NCBI GenBank assembly: GCA_024743175.1
Contig: JANSXA010000004.1
Coordinates: 124,001 to 188,000 of the forward strand
Direction: 5' to 3'
Length of the DNA stretch: 64,000 bases
From: Pseudomonadaceae bacterium
GTDB taxonomy: Bacteria; Pseudomonadota; Gammaproteobacteria; Pseudomonadales; Azotimanducaceae
Below the pieces are notes generated by a model. It was not told where the DNA came from, searched no databases, and saw only the letters and a list, made by a program, of their open reading frames with translations. The position numbers and the translations under genes are program-made. Shown in pieces: positions 50,646 through 60,301 of this stretch (position 1 is the stretch's first letter; each line of letters opens with the position of its first letter).

Positions 50646-51824
50646 TTACAGACTAGCGCGCAGGCTGCCTGATTCCTGTGCCTTCAACACCGCAATCGCT
50701 TCAGCCAGCATCGTTTCATCATCGCCTTCAAAGACAATGTCCGGGTCGATGCCTTTCTGGTGTATCGAACGCCCATTGGGGGTGAAATAGTAAGCCGTCG
50801 TGATTTTCAGCGCCTGATCGTGGTCCAGTGGTAACACCGACTGAACCGAGCCTTTGCCATAACTGGTGCTGCCCATCAGCTGGGCTCGACCGTGGTCCTG
50901 TAGCGCACCGGCAACTATTTCCGAGGCGGAAGCTGAGCCGCTGTTTATAAGCACCACAATAGGCAGACCCGCCAGCAGATCACCCTGGGTTGCTCGATAT
51001 TTGGCATAGCTGGATTTGAGGCGTCCTTCGGTGTAGACGATAAGCCCCTGATCAAGGAAGTGGTCAGCCACTTCAACAGAAGACTGCAGAGTGCCCCCGG
51101 GGTTGTTGCGTAAGTCGACAACCAGACCCTCCAGTGGCGTTGTGGTTTCTGCTGTCAGCTCTGCCAGGGCATCGTAAACGTCATCGCCGGTGCGGTTCTG
51201 AAAGGCTGAAATACGTATGTAGGCGATACCCGGCTCCAGCAGGCGCGAGCGCACGCTGGCAAATTCAATATCCGCGCGGGTCAGATCAAATTCCAGATTC
51301 TGGATGATCTTGTCGTTGTCGGTTGCGCGTTGCACCCCCAGCTTCACGCTGGTGCCGGGCGCTCCGCGCAGGTCATCGATGATGTCGGTCAGTAACATGC
51401 CTTTGACCCACTCACCATTGAGTTTTGTGATGCGGTCTCCAGACTGCAGCCCGGCCTCTGCCGCGGGTGTGCCATCGATGGGCGCAATTACTGTGAAAAA
51501 ACCGTCCTGCAACCCCAGTTCAATGCCAATACCACCAAAATGGCCTTCGGTATTTTCTTTCAGATAGGAAAACGCACTTCGATCGAGATAATCTGAGTGG
51601 TCATCCAGGCGGCGCATCATGCCGTCAATAGCGTGGCTGAGCAGCTCTTCTTCACTGATTTCTTCGACGTAGTTCTCACTCACCTGCTTCATAGCAGCCG
51701 ACAGCGTTACTGTGGTGTCCGCAGACGCATTGTCCCGGGTCATCAGGTGGGTGAGCACACCCAGCGCGATACCGGTGACAATCGACAGAATGATGCCGAT
51801 GAGTGTTAAGGGGCGAAGAACCAT
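50646..51824 (-). CDS. ctpA: Carboxy-terminal processing protease (S41 family)
   Basis: 392 residues. A signal anchor (GIILSIVTGIALGVL) and the CtpA prodomain are followed by a PDZ domain (about 90-170, FGGIGIELGL, AGLQSGDRI) and the S41 protease core. The latter has VVDLRNNPGG, the nucleophile in NSGSASASEIVAGAL and the catalytic Lys in YGKGSVQ. It is a periplasmic Ser-Lys protease that trims murein hydrolases and other envelope proteins. Neighbouring envC supports a cell-wall role, although a VCBS gene intervenes here. Confidence 0.94.
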   Translation of the reverse strand: MVLRPLTLIGIILSIVTGIALGVLTHLMTRDNASADTTVTLSAAMKQVSENYVEEISEEELLSHAIDGMMRRLDDHSDYLDRSAFSYLKENTEGHFGGIGIELGLQDGFFTVIAPIDGTPAAEAGLQSGDRITKLNGEWVKGMLLTDIIDDLRGAPGTSVKLGVQRATDNDKIIQNLEFDLTRADIEFASVRSRLLEPGIAYIRISAFQNRTGDDVYDALAELTAETTTPLEGLVVDLRNNPGGTLQSSVEVADHFLDQGLIVYTEGRLKSSYAKYRATQGDLLAGLPIVVLINSGSASASEIVAGALQDHGRAQLMGSTSYGKGSVQSVLPLDHDQALKITTAYYFTPNGRSIHQKGIDPDIVFEGDDETMLAEAIAVLKAQESGSLRASL

Positions 51825-51886
51825 TTAAAGAGTTTCTCAGTTTGCCATGGGTTTTGACAGCAGACGAATACAATAGTGTTAAGCAG

Positions 51887-53368
51887 TTAGCGTACCGGAG
51901 GTGCATTACCCATTTGTTGGCTGTCCACTGCGCGTGCCGGGACAAAACGCGTAGTCGGCTCTAAGTGATGTATCTGCTCCAGCCAGATTAACCCATCGTA
52001 AGGTTCGCTGTTACCGCGGGTGCCGACAAAGTCCAGATCGCCATCTTTATCCAGGTCGAGGGCAAGCCATTTGTCATACATGCCGCGTTTGCGACGCACA
52101 ATATCGTGCTGCGGCCAGGGCTGTGTGTTGCCCTCTATACCCGGGTTTTCGAACCAGGTGATGCGGCCGAGGGCATCCCCGGCAGTTATTTCCTCGCCAT
52201 CCTGGCCGCGTGGACCGCGACTGTATGAACCGGTAAACGCATCCAGATCGCCATCATTGTCAATGTCTGCAAGTCTTACGGAAACCAGCTGGTCTGGCGC
52301 GAAATCACCAATAAGGCTAGTCGGCCAGGCGCTGTCAGCCTCAGCTGGACGTTGCAGCCACAATAGATAGCTGGGCCAGGCGGTGGAAATGACATCGGTA
52401 CGGCCATCTGTATTGAGGTCTGCGTAATCCATATTGAAACCGGTCAATGCTGCGTTGGAAAGCTTGTTTTCCACTGCCGGGTTGATGATGTGGTTGGTAA
52501 ATCTGAAGTCACCGAGATTTTCAAGCCACAGGATGCGGCCTTCACCACGGGATCCAGCAATGACATCCAGATCACCATCGGCGTCGATATCCACAGGCTC
52601 AGAATTGATCGGGATGCGCACCTGAGCAATCACCTGCTCGCGCCATAATTCGCCGTCGAGAGGCTGGTCCGGCAGGTGAAAAATCGAAATATTCAGGGGC
52701 TTCTGCTGCTGTGTGACATCAGGATTCTGTTCACCTTTATTAGGAGCGACGACTTCGGGCTTGCCGTCATTGTCAAAATCAGCAAAAAACACCCGGATGT
52801 AAGACCCTCTGTTTTGTGTGATGGCCGGAATTGTCCGCGGCCAGTTTTGCGTACGTGCAGTTTTACCTGGGTTTTCGAAGTAAATCAGATGCGCCAGTTC
52901 CGCAGCCACGACAATATCCGGATAGCCGTCGTTGTTGGCGTCCGCGATGGAAACGTCTTCCGCCGCCGCAGCCTCGGTGCCGGATGCCAGCGTTGTCAGG
53001 TGCCACTGCTGCGGGTTGCTGCTGCCCCAGGCGATACGCACATGGCCGATGGGTTTGCCGTCATAGATGGTGTCAGATTCATGTACGGAAACAATGTCCG
53101 GCCAGCCATCAAGATCCAGGTCGGCCATGGCCAGCCCGTCGCTGCCGCTTAAGTCCATCTGCGCAAGTTCGGGGTCGTCAATAATATGTTCGCGCCAGCT
53201 GATGTACTGACCGTTGCTGTGCTTTGCCTGAGTGGGTCTTTCGCCGATAGGGATATCTGCGTCCGTGCCTGCTCTGGCCTGGGCTGGCAGCCAACCTGCA
53301 CAGAACACGCAGACCAACAACGAGGCTGTCAGGTCAGCGCGCCACCCAGTTGATCGGATCTTTGGCAT
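51887..53368 (-). CDS. Exported FG-GAP/VCBS repeat protein
   Basis: 493 residues with an N-terminal signal peptide (ASLLVCVFCAGWLPAQARA) and at least seven FG-GAP/VCBS repeats marked by D-x-D-x-DG calcium loops: DLDLDGWPD, DANNDGYPD, DFDNDGKPE, DIDADGDLD, DLNTDGRTD, DIDNDGDLD, DLDKDGDLD. This is a seven-bladed, integrin-like beta-propeller with calcium sites, probably extracytoplasmic. ATG 53368 lies inside the envC 3' end (overlap about 35 bp). Function unknown. The gene is inserted between envC and ctpA, which are usually adjacent. Confidence 0.87.
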   Translation of the reverse strand: MPKIRSTGWRADLTASLLVCVFCAGWLPAQARAGTDADIPIGERPTQAKHSNGQYISWREHIIDDPELAQMDLSGSDGLAMADLDLDGWPDIVSVHESDTIYDGKPIGHVRIAWGSSNPQQWHLTTLASGTEAAAAEDVSIADANNDGYPDIVVAAELAHLIYFENPGKTARTQNWPRTIPAITQNRGSYIRVFFADFDNDGKPEVVAPNKGEQNPDVTQQQKPLNISIFHLPDQPLDGELWREQVIAQVRIPINSEPVDIDADGDLDVIAGSRGEGRILWLENLGDFRFTNHIINPAVENKLSNAALTGFNMDYADLNTDGRTDVISTAWPSYLLWLQRPAEADSAWPTSLIGDFAPDQLVSVRLADIDNDGDLDAFTGSYSRGPRGQDGEEITAGDALGRITWFENPGIEGNTQPWPQHDIVRRKRGMYDKWLALDLDKDGDLDFVGTRGNSEPYDGLIWLEQIHHLEPTTRFVPARAVDSQQMGNAPPVR

Positions 53369-54503
53369 CACCTTTGTGTCTCACTTCAAAGTAAATTCCA
53401 GTGTCCTGGGTGCCGCCACTATTGCCAGCACCGGCAATGACCTCGCCGCTCTCCACCCAGTCACCTACCTTCTTATACAGGACGTCAGCGTGCCCATACA
53501 GCGTCATGTAATCGCTACCGTGATCAACAATGGTCAAAAGCCCAAAGCCGCGCAGCCAGTCTGAAAAAATGATTCGCCCACGAAATACAGAGGTCACGGG
53601 TGAGCCTTGTTCTGCAGCGATATCAATACCATGCCAGCGTAGCCGCCCACCTGCGCGAGAGGCACCAAACGCGTGACGGATACGGCCTTCTGCGGGCATC
53701 GGCAAAGTGCCTTTTGCAGCAGTGAACGCACTGCCGTCCAATTCGGTATCGCGGCGACGCAGCTCAACCAGCAACTGCTCCAATCGATTGCGGTCCTTTT
53801 TAAGCTGTTCGTAATCGAGGGTTTTTGATTCGGTTTCCGCATCAAGTTGATCTATCAGGGCGGAGCGTTTGTCACGCTCGGTTGCCAGCACCTGCTGTTC
53901 GCCAACAAGTTGCTTCTGCTGGCTGCTCTGGGTCGCCTGCTGTGCGATCAATTCCCGATTATTGGCCTCGAGTTCAGCAAGGTTCGCCTGATACTGCGCC
54001 ATGACTTCCAGGCGTGATTCGCTGAAGTGCCGGTGATAGCGGATCATGCGCGCAAAGGTATCCGGCGATTCCTGGTTCAGCAGTTGTTTCAGAAAGTCCT
54101 GCCCGGTGAGGCGATAAGCTGCGCCGACGTGTTCGGCGATCAGTTTTGCCTGGGTGCGGCGTTGTTCGTTGAGCGCCTCCTGGTGTTTCTGCAGGTCCTG
54201 TAACGCGTTGGAGGTTTCCTTTACCTGGCTGCGAATGTCCGCCACCTGAAGATTGACCGCAGCAATCTCGCGGTCCTGGCGCTGCAGTTCAACCAGCCAT
54301 ATCGCGCGCTGCTGTTCAGCTTCACTGAACCACTGGTCCAGTGCATTGAGACGTTCAACGGTAGACTTGAGTTCAGCCGCGGTGGTTTCCGAGTCGGCTT
54401 GTGCGGCGTAACCGGGTTGGCTATTCGCGCAAAAAAAACCGATGCCAAAAAGGATCAGGCCAACCAGCCAGAAATCTTCAACTCTTTTGATCCCTCGCTG
54501 CAT
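53334..54503 (-). CDS. envC: Murein hydrolase activator, EnvC-like
   Basis: 389 residues. A signal peptide and a long coiled coil (about 35-250, Gln/Glu/Leu-rich) are followed by a LytM/M23 domain. The domain has WHGIDIA and LYGHAD, but YFEVR in place of the final HxH motif, so one zinc ligand is missing. That agrees with EnvC-type proteins, which activate amidases at the septum rather than cut peptidoglycan. ATG 54503. It sits 14 bp downstream of gpmI in the conserved order. Confidence 0.9.
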   Translation of the reverse strand: MQRGIKRVEDFWLVGLILFGIGFFCANSQPGYAAQADSETTAAELKSTVERLNALDQWFSEAEQQRAIWLVELQRQDREIAAVNLQVADIRSQVKETSNALQDLQKHQEALNEQRRTQAKLIAEHVGAAYRLTGQDFLKQLLNQESPDTFARMIRYHRHFSESRLEVMAQYQANLAELEANNRELIAQQATQSSQQKQLVGEQQVLATERDKRSALIDQLDAETESKTLDYEQLKKDRNRLEQLLVELRRRDTELDGSAFTAAKGTLPMPAEGRIRHAFGASRAGGRLRWHGIDIAAEQGSPVTSVFRGRIIFSDWLRGFGLLTIVDHGSDYMTLYGHADVLYKKVGDWVESGEVIAGAGNSGGTQDTGIYFEVRHKGDAKDPINWVAR

Positions 54504-54517
54504 AGACAGTGTTAAGG

Positions 54518-56071
54518 CTAAGCGCTGCGCTGGGTTTTTATTTTTGCCAGCGAGTGGCCTGTCATTTCAGCGGGAATATCAATGTGCATCAGGTCCAGCA
54601 GTGTTGGTGCAACGTCGGACAGAGTGCCGTTTTCGCTGAATTCCAGTGATTGCTGACCAACGTACACCAGAGGCACGACATTCTGTGTATGGGCAGTGTG
54701 TTCCTGCTGGCTGGTGGTGTCTTTCATCTGTTCAACATTGCCGTGATCGGCGGTTATCAGCATCTGTCCGCCGCTGGTATTAATGGCATCGGTGAGCCTG
54801 GCCAGACACGCGTCCAGAGTTTCTACCGCTTTTTTGGCGGGTTCCAGCTGGCCGGTGTGCCCGACCATGTCACCATTGGCGTAGTTACAGATGATCACGT
54901 CGTAACTGCCGGATTCTATGGCTGCTACCAGCTTATCGGTGACTTCAGCGGCGCTCATTTCAGGTTGCAGATCGTAGGTGGCGACGTCCGGGGAAGGAAT
55001 CAATATTCGGTCTTCTCCCTCGTATGGCGTCTCGACACCACCCGAGAAGAAAAAGGTCACATGGGCGTATTTTTCAGTTTCTGCAATGCGTAGCTGGGTT
55101 TTGCCAAGTCTGGCCAGATACTCGCCGAGGGTGTTGCTGAAGTGCTGCTGGTCGAATGCGCAGGGCACGGTGATGTCGTCTGCGTAACGGGTGAGGGTGA
55201 CAAACTCGGTAACCGGCACAAAACTGCGCCGCTTGAAGGCATCAAAATCCGGGTCAGTCATGGCACGCGTGAGTTGTCGCGCCCGATCAGAACGGAAGTT
55301 CATGAAAATCACCGCATCTTCAGGCTTCAGCGCAATGGGCATTTCGTCTGCGTTGTGAATGGCGGTGGGCTGGATGAATTCGTCGTTTTCATCTCTTTTA
55401 TAGCCCTGTTTCAGACCAACAAGCGCGTCGCTGGCGTGAAAAGGCGCTTCGCCGCGGACAATCAGGTTGTAAGCCTGCTCCTGTCGATCCCAGCGATTGT
55501 CTCGATCCATAGCGTAGTAGCGGCCGACAAGGCTGGCGATCTGACCAACCCCCAGCGTTTTGAACAGTTTCTGGGCAGCTCTAATGGAGGGTTCAGCGCT
55601 GCGTGGCGGGGTATCACGACCGTCTAGAAAGGCGTGCAGGTAAATTCTTGTGATGCCGCGCTCTGCCGCACCCTTTATTAACGCGAAAATCTGGTCTTCG
55701 TGGCTGTGGACACCGCCAGGAGACAGCAGGCCCATGACATGCAGCGCACCGCCGGATTGATCAAGCTTCTTGAACGCAGCATTAATACTGCGATTTTTCA
55801 CAAACTCGCCCTGTTCAATGGCTCGATTGATACGGGTGAAATCCTGATAGACCACGCGTCCAGCGCCCAGATTCATGTGGCCAACCTCTGAATTGCCCAT
55901 CTGACCGGCGGGTAAACCCACATCTTCGCCGGAACCGGAAATCAGGGTATGTGGCTGATCTGCCCACAAGGCATCCCATGTGGGCGTGTCTGCCAGGGCA
56001 ATGGCGTTGTGCTCGGTGGCTTCGTTGTAACCAAATCCGTCAAGAACTACGAGTAAATTCACTTGGCGCAT
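54518..56071 (-). CDS. gpmI: 2,3-bisphosphoglycerate-independent phosphoglycerate mutase
   Basis: 517 residues, full length. The alkaline-phosphatase-like fold carries the Mn-binding [11 protein letters not shown] (Asp near residue 10), catalytic Ser in [14 protein letters not shown] near residue 60 and metal ligands in [10 protein letters not shown]. It interconverts 3- and 2-phosphoglycerate in glycolysis. The ATG start at 56071 is clear. Divergent from the rhodanese gene. Confidence 0.97.
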   Translation of the reverse strand: MRQVNLLVVLDGFGYNEATEHNAIALADTPTWDALWADQPHTLISGSGEDVGLPAGQMGNSEVGHMNLGAGRVVYQDFTRINRAIEQGEFVKNRSINAAFKKLDQSGGALHVMGLLSPGGVHSHEDQIFALIKGAAERGITRIYLHAFLDGRDTPPRSAEPSIRAAQKLFKTLGVGQIASLVGRYYAMDRDNRWDRQEQAYNLIVRGEAPFHASDALVGLKQGYKRDENDEFIQPTAIHNADEMPIALKPEDAVIFMNFRSDRARQLTRAMTDPDFDAFKRRSFVPVTEFVTLTRYADDITVPCAFDQQHFSNTLGEYLARLGKTQLRIAETEKYAHVTFFFSGGVETPYEGEDRILIPSPDVATYDLQPEMSAAEVTDKLVAAIESGSYDVIICNYANGDMVGHTGQLEPAKKAVETLDACLARLTDAINTSGGQMLITADHGNVEQMKDTTSQQEHTAHTQNVVPLVYVGQQSLEFSENGTLSDVAPTLLDLMHIDIPAEMTGHSLAKIKTQRSA

Positions 56072-56175
56072 AATTCAACTGGTGTCATTTTTGACGCGCA
56101 ATTCTAACAAATATCCCCTGCTACGGTGTGTATAATCGCGCCCGTCAAAATATTGCTTATACCTGGAATTCTCGC

Positions 56176-56592
56176 ATGGAGCAGCTGTTTGCGTTCATCA
56201 GCAATCATCCTTTTCTTGTTGGTACCTTTGCGGTGCTGCTGGCGTTGTTTATACGCAATGAAATGAGTCGCGGTGGTGCCGCCGTCAGTGCCCAGGAGCT
56301 GGTGCAACTGGTTAATAATCAGGGCGCCGTGGTGGTGGATCTACGCGACAAGGCTGAATTTGAAGCCGGCCATATTGTCGATGCGATCAACATTCCCTTT
56401 GCGGCGATCGAGACGCGGATGGACGAGTTAAACCCGCATAAAGATAAACCGATAGTACTGGCCTGCAAAATGGGCCAGCACTCGGGTTCAGCGGGAACCC
56501 AATTGCGCAAAGCCGGGTTTGAACAGGTGAGCCGCCTGCGCGGTGGTATTGCTGACTGGCGTGCGCAGAACCTGCCGGTAGTTAAAAAATGA
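56176..56592 (+). CDS. Membrane-anchored rhodanese-like protein
   Basis: 138 residues from ATG 56176; the extra 16 residues in the track are not needed. One transmembrane helix (FLVGTFAVLLALFI) precedes a single rhodanese domain with VVDLRDKAEFEAGHI and the active-site loop ACKMGQHSG (catalytic Cys near residue 96). Homologues such as PA5130 lie next to secB. It probably carries persulfide sulfur at the membrane. It overlaps secB by 4 nt (ATGA). The glutaredoxin gene normally between them is absent. Confidence 0.9.
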   Translation: MEQLFAFISNHPFLVGTFAVLLALFIRNEMSRGGAAVSAQELVQLVNNQGAVVVDLRDKAEFEAGHIVDAINIPFAAIETRMDELNPHKDKPIVLACKMGQHSGSAGTQLRKAGFEQVSRLRGGIADWRAQNLPVVKK

Positions 56593-57068
56593 GCGAGACA
56601 ACCAACGAAGAGACAGCACAACAGCCACAATTGCGTATTGAGCGTCTGTATTTAAAAGACGCTTCTTTTGAATCCCCCGGTGCGCCCGGCATTTTCAGCG
56701 AACAGTGGCGTCCTGAAACACAGGTCGATATCAATACCACTGTGAACAATCTCGGTGACAACCGACACGAAGTGGTGCTGGCAGTGACTGTCACTTCCAA
56801 ACGCGAGGGTGATCGAGTGGCCTTTGTCGCCGAAGTGCACTACGCGGGCATATTTGTGATCAACGGTCTCGAAGCACAGCAACTGCATCAGGTGATTGGT
56901 ATCGCCTGCCCGAACACGCTGTTTCCCTATGTGCGGGAAAACCTGGACAGCCTGGTGGTACGTGGCGGCTTCCCTGCCATGCAGCTGGCCCAGGTGAATT
57001 TTGAAGCGCTGTATGCGCAAGCCATGCAGAAAGCCAATAAATCTGATTCTGCACCGGTCCAGCACTAA
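56589..57068 (+). CDS. secB: Protein-export chaperone SecB
   Basis: 159 residues with family hallmarks: RIERLYLKDASFESPGAP, EVVLAVTVTSKREG and CPNTLFPYVRENLDSLVVRGGFP. SecB keeps preproteins unfolded and delivers them to SecA. ATG 56589 overlaps the rhodanese stop. Convergent with trmL. Confidence 0.97.
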   Translation: MSETTNEETAQQPQLRIERLYLKDASFESPGAPGIFSEQWRPETQVDINTTVNNLGDNRHEVVLAVTVTSKREGDRVAFVAEVHYAGIFVINGLEAQQLHQVIGIACPNTLFPYVRENLDSLVVRGGFPAMQLAQVNFEALYAQAMQKANKSDSAPVQH

Positions 57069-57099
57069 CCTGCTTTATTTGCGAGCGCCCAGGCCTCCT

Positions 57100-57567
57100 T
57101 CAGGCGCCGCCGCTGAAATCCACCTGGCGCCAGGCTTCATACAGAATAATTGACACGGCGTTAGCAAGGTTCAACGAACGGGATCCCTTCTGCATGGGAA
57201 TTCTGATCTTCTTTTCTGCGTCAATTCCGTCGAGAACGGCGTCAGGTAATCCTCGGGTTTCCGGTCCAAACATCAAGGCATCGCCAGCACGATAGTCCGG
57301 TTGGGTATGCAGGGTCTGACCTTTGGTTGTGCAGGCAAACAGGCGCTGGGGCGCGGCCGCCGCAAGAAAGGCCGGGTAGTGTTCATGGAGCGTCACCTGG
57401 GTCAGTTCGTGGTAGTCGAGGCCCGCACGCCGCAGGCGACGGTCATCCCATTCAAAGCCAAGGGGTTTGATCAGATGCAGCCGCGCTCCTGCATTTGCGC
57501 AGAGGCGGATGATATTGCCGGTATTCGGTGGGATTTCGGGTTCAAACAGGACAACGTCAAAAGGCAT
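57100..57567 (-). CDS. trmL: tRNA (cytidine(34)/5-carboxymethylaminomethyluridine(34)-2'-O)-methyltransferase
   Basis: 155 residues of the SPOUT trefoil-knot fold: [50 protein letters not shown] and the knot [18 protein letters not shown]. TrmL methylates the 2'-OH of wobble position 34 in tRNA-Leu isoacceptors. ATG 57567. Divergent from the MSHA operon, with about 97 bp between start codons for promoters. Confidence 0.96.
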   Translation of the reverse strand: MPFDVVLFEPEIPPNTGNIIRLCANAGARLHLIKPLGFEWDDRRLRRAGLDYHELTQVTLHEHYPAFLAAAAPQRLFACTTKGQTLHTQPDYRAGDALMFGPETRGLPDAVLDGIDAEKKIRIPMQKGSRSLNLANAVSIILYEAWRQVDFSGGA

Positions 57568-57664
57568 GACGGCATTGTACGAGAGCCTTTCCCCGCGCGC
57601 CTGCGAAATGTGAAAACCTTTCTATACTAATTTCACGACATTCCATTTTTTGCCGGAGACGTCT

Positions 57665-58708
57665 GTGAATTCAGCAGTTGCATGGATGCAACAACTTAAA
57701 TCCCGCTTCTCCCAGGCGGTTGCCACGCACCCTGTTGGGGACGAGCAGATTGCTGTTTATCTATCCGGGCGCGGTGTTGCAACTGCCTGTGGCCGCGTTG
57801 ACGGGCAGATGTCTGTAGCACTGCGGTCAGACCCGATCGCCCAACTCAGCGATATTTCTTCGATGCTCGCCCAACAAATCACCTCGCTGGATTTACAGCG
57901 CAGTCCTGCCCGAAAACACGTCAACCTGGTGTTGGCGCCGGAGTTGTACAACGTTTCCCTGATTGATCGTCCGGAGGTTGATGACGCAGAGCTGAAAGAT
58001 GCGGTGCGATGGGCGATTCAGGAGCATGTGGATTATCCGGTTGAAAACGCCACGCTGGATGTTTTTGAGTTGCCGCTCAGTGCCTCGCGCGAACGCCCGA
58101 TGGTTTTTGTGGTGTCGCTGAAAACTGAAGTACTGAAAACACTGCAATCTCAGGTGCTGGCTGCTGGTTTGCAACCTGCGAGCATTGACGCCGCTGAGCT
58201 GTGTTTGAGAAACCTTGCCTGGCAATGTTACCCGCATGCGGACCAGAGCATTGCGATGTTACGCCTGACCCGCAACAGCGGGCTGATCAATATCTCACGA
58301 GGGGACGAATTATATCTGGCGCGCCGTGTTTCCGGTCTGCCGGATGAGTTTTCCGAGCCGAAGTGGGCTGACTTTCGCGAACGCATGGTGCTGCAGGTGC
58401 AGCGCTCGATCGATTACTACGAAAGCGCTATGAATCAGCCACATTGCAACATGCTGGTGGTGGCCTGCACCCATGACTGGTCCGAACGCGTGACTGAGTA
58501 TCTGACTGAGATGTTGCCGATTCCAGTGCGCTCCATCGCCGAGGTGTTGGCGGGAGAGGTAACCCTGCAGTTACATAACCCCGATGTGCACTCGATAGAC
58601 TGGCGCTCGCTTGAACCAGCACAGGTGAACGCCATCGCAGCTGGCTTGCCGGCTCTGGGCGGAATATTACGCCATCACATCGCTCACAGTGTTGAGCAGG
58701 CGGCCTGA
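57665..58708 (+). CDS. mshI: MSHA biogenesis protein MshI (PilM-like)
   Basis: 347 residues from GTG 57665, 6 nt after GGAG; the track's TTG 57650 is upstream of the ribosome site. An actin-like PilM/MshI fold (about 20-345), e.g. VLAPELYNVSLIDRPEVDDAELKDAVRWAIQEH. It is cytoplasmic and pairs with MshI2/J at the inner membrane to assemble the pilus platform. First gene of the operon; the next starts immediately after its stop (58709). Confidence 0.88.
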   Translation: MNSAVAWMQQLKSRFSQAVATHPVGDEQIAVYLSGRGVATACGRVDGQMSVALRSDPIAQLSDISSMLAQQITSLDLQRSPARKHVNLVLAPELYNVSLIDRPEVDDAELKDAVRWAIQEHVDYPVENATLDVFELPLSASRERPMVFVVSLKTEVLKTLQSQVLAAGLQPASIDAAELCLRNLAWQCYPHADQSIAMLRLTRNSGLINISRGDELYLARRVSGLPDEFSEPKWADFRERMVLQVQRSIDYYESAMNQPHCNMLVVACTHDWSERVTEYLTEMLPIPVRSIAEVLAGEVTLQLHNPDVHSIDWRSLEPAQVNAIAAGLPALGGILRHHIAHSVEQAA

Positions 58709-59296
58709 ATGCAACAGGTTAACCTTCTGGATGAAAGCCTTGCCCCGAACAGAAACAGGCTCGGTGCGAATCAGCTGGTCATGTCCTGGGCTGGCTTCAC
58801 AGCATTCCTGGTGCTGATCAGCATCTGGCAGAGTGCCTCTCTGTGGTGGCTGCAGGACGAAGAAATGATGACCCGTGCAGAAGTGGAACGGGTCCGCGAA
58901 GCGAATGCCTTACATCGTGCAAATACTGCATCGCCGGTTGCTTTAGAGGCGCAGGTAGCAGAGTTGTTGATGCAACAGGACCAGCAGGCTCTGTTGGTCA
59001 CCTTGTTAAGACAACAGCAGAGTCTGAGTTTTTCACCCTATCTGTCTGCGCTCAGCGAGGCGCGTGTTGATAATTTGTGGTTGAGTGAAATTTCAATCTC
59101 CCACGGCGTACAGCGTGAAATTAATCTGAAAGGTGCTACCTCCGATGCCGCCCTTGTACCGGTCATGTTGCGGAACCTTTCCGAACAGGATCAGTTTCGC
59201 GGACAGCGTTTTAAACATGTCGAAATCACCCGGTTGCCAGGTGAGTCCCTGTCTGAATTTGTCATTGTCAGTCCTGACGGAGCCGTATCCGGATGA
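58709..59296 (+). CDS. MSHA biogenesis protein MshI2 (PilN-like)
   Basis: 195 residues: a short cytoplasmic N-terminus (MQQVNLLDESLAPNR, the PilN/MshI-binding motif NLLD), a transmembrane helix (LVMSWAGFTAFLVLISIWQS), a coiled coil and a periplasmic ferredoxin-like domain. It is the inner membrane partner of MshI and MshJ. The gene abuts mshI without spacing and overlaps the next by 4 nt. Confidence 0.87.
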   Translation: MQQVNLLDESLAPNRNRLGANQLVMSWAGFTAFLVLISIWQSASLWWLQDEEMMTRAEVERVREANALHRANTASPVALEAQVAELLMQQDQQALLVTLLRQQQSLSFSPYLSALSEARVDNLWLSEISISHGVQREINLKGATSDAALVPVMLRNLSEQDQFRGQRFKHVEITRLPGESLSEFVIVSPDGAVSG

Positions 59297-59982
59297 AAGA
59301 TTACATTAAACATTTGATAGGTCAGTTTGAGAGCTGCAGTCTGCGGGAACGCATACTGATCAGTATGACGGTGTTTACGTTTACCGGCGGCCTCTGGTTC
59401 ACCTTGTATGGCGGTGTTGTTGTCGACAAGAAAGTAGACGTGATCAAAAGCATCGACAGCCTGACCCGTGATATGCGCAACCAGAGCGCTGAACAGATTC
59501 GTTTGCTGGCAGAAGATAAAACGCCGGCCAAACTGGCGCTGCAACATAAACAGGATCAGCTTAAAGCTGTGATTGTTGAACAGCAGGAAGAGCTGGATGC
59601 ATTGCTGGACCGCTTTATAGCGCCCGAGCAGGTACCGGATCTTCTGGAAGACGTGCTCGATGGATTTGAAGATCTGCAGCTGGTTAGACTGGCCAGTCGG
59701 CCTTCTGAGCCGGTTGTGCTGCAGGCGGCCTCTCGCGCGGCAGATTCTGAGGAAAAATCAGCGGCACCCCCTTCCACGCAAGTCACGATATATCGACACC
59801 CGGTAGAAATTGAGTTTGTTGGCGGATACCTGGATGTGCTCGCTTATCTGAGCGCGCTGGAAGCCGCGCAGTGGCAGTTTTCGTGGCGACGATTTGACTA
59901 TGTTGTTCAGGAGTATCCCAGTGCCCTTGTGCGCATAGAAGTAGAAACTCTAAGCCGCGAAAAGGAGTGGTTAGGTGTTTAA
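59293..59982 (+). CDS. mshJ: MSHA biogenesis protein MshJ (PilO-like)
   Basis: 229 residues. Transmembrane helix ILISMTVFTFTGGLWFTLYGG near the N-terminus, then a coiled coil (residues 50-110) and a beta-rich periplasmic domain (IYRHPVEIEFVGGYLDVLAYLSALEAAQWQFSWRRFDY in part). PilO-like platform component. It overlaps both neighbours (4 and 8 nt). Confidence 0.87.
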   Translation: MKDYIKHLIGQFESCSLRERILISMTVFTFTGGLWFTLYGGVVVDKKVDVIKSIDSLTRDMRNQSAEQIRLLAEDKTPAKLALQHKQDQLKAVIVEQQEELDALLDRFIAPEQVPDLLEDVLDGFEDLQLVRLASRPSEPVVLQAASRAADSEEKSAAPPSTQVTIYRHPVEIEFVGGYLDVLAYLSALEAAQWQFSWRRFDYVVQEYPSALVRIEVETLSREKEWLGV

Positions 59983-60301
59983 GACTTTGGTTATGGCTGG
60001 TTTGACCACGTTTGCCAGCGTCTGCGCCTGGGGGATTGAAGACCCCACCCGGCCGCCAGCTGACGTCATCGTTCCCTCTGAAGGCGCGGTAGAACAACGG
60101 ATGCCTGTCCTAAGTTCGATTGTCTATAGCGACCAGCGGCGCCTCGCGGTGATCAATGGACAGGTGTTTCTCGAAGGTCAGCGTAGGGGTGGTTTAGCTC
60201 TGGTTGAAGTCATGGCGGATAACGTGCTTGTGCAGGTTGGTTCTGAAGAACAGGTCACCCTGCATCTGGGATCCGGCCAGATAAACAAGGAATTGAAGTG
60301 A
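59975..60301 (+). CDS. mshK: MSHA biogenesis protein MshK
   Basis: 108 residues. A signal peptide (TLVMAGLTTFASVCAWG) is followed by DPTRPP, characteristic of MshK and PilP-like proteins, and a compact beta domain (RLAVINGQVFLEGQRRG, VTLHLGSG). It links the inner membrane platform to the secretin in the periplasm. GTG 59975, overlapping mshJ by 8 nt. Confidence 0.87.
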   Translation: MFKTLVMAGLTTFASVCAWGIEDPTRPPADVIVPSEGAVEQRMPVLSSIVYSDQRRLAVINGQVFLEGQRRGGLALVEVMADNVLVQVGSEEQVTLHLGSGQINKELK

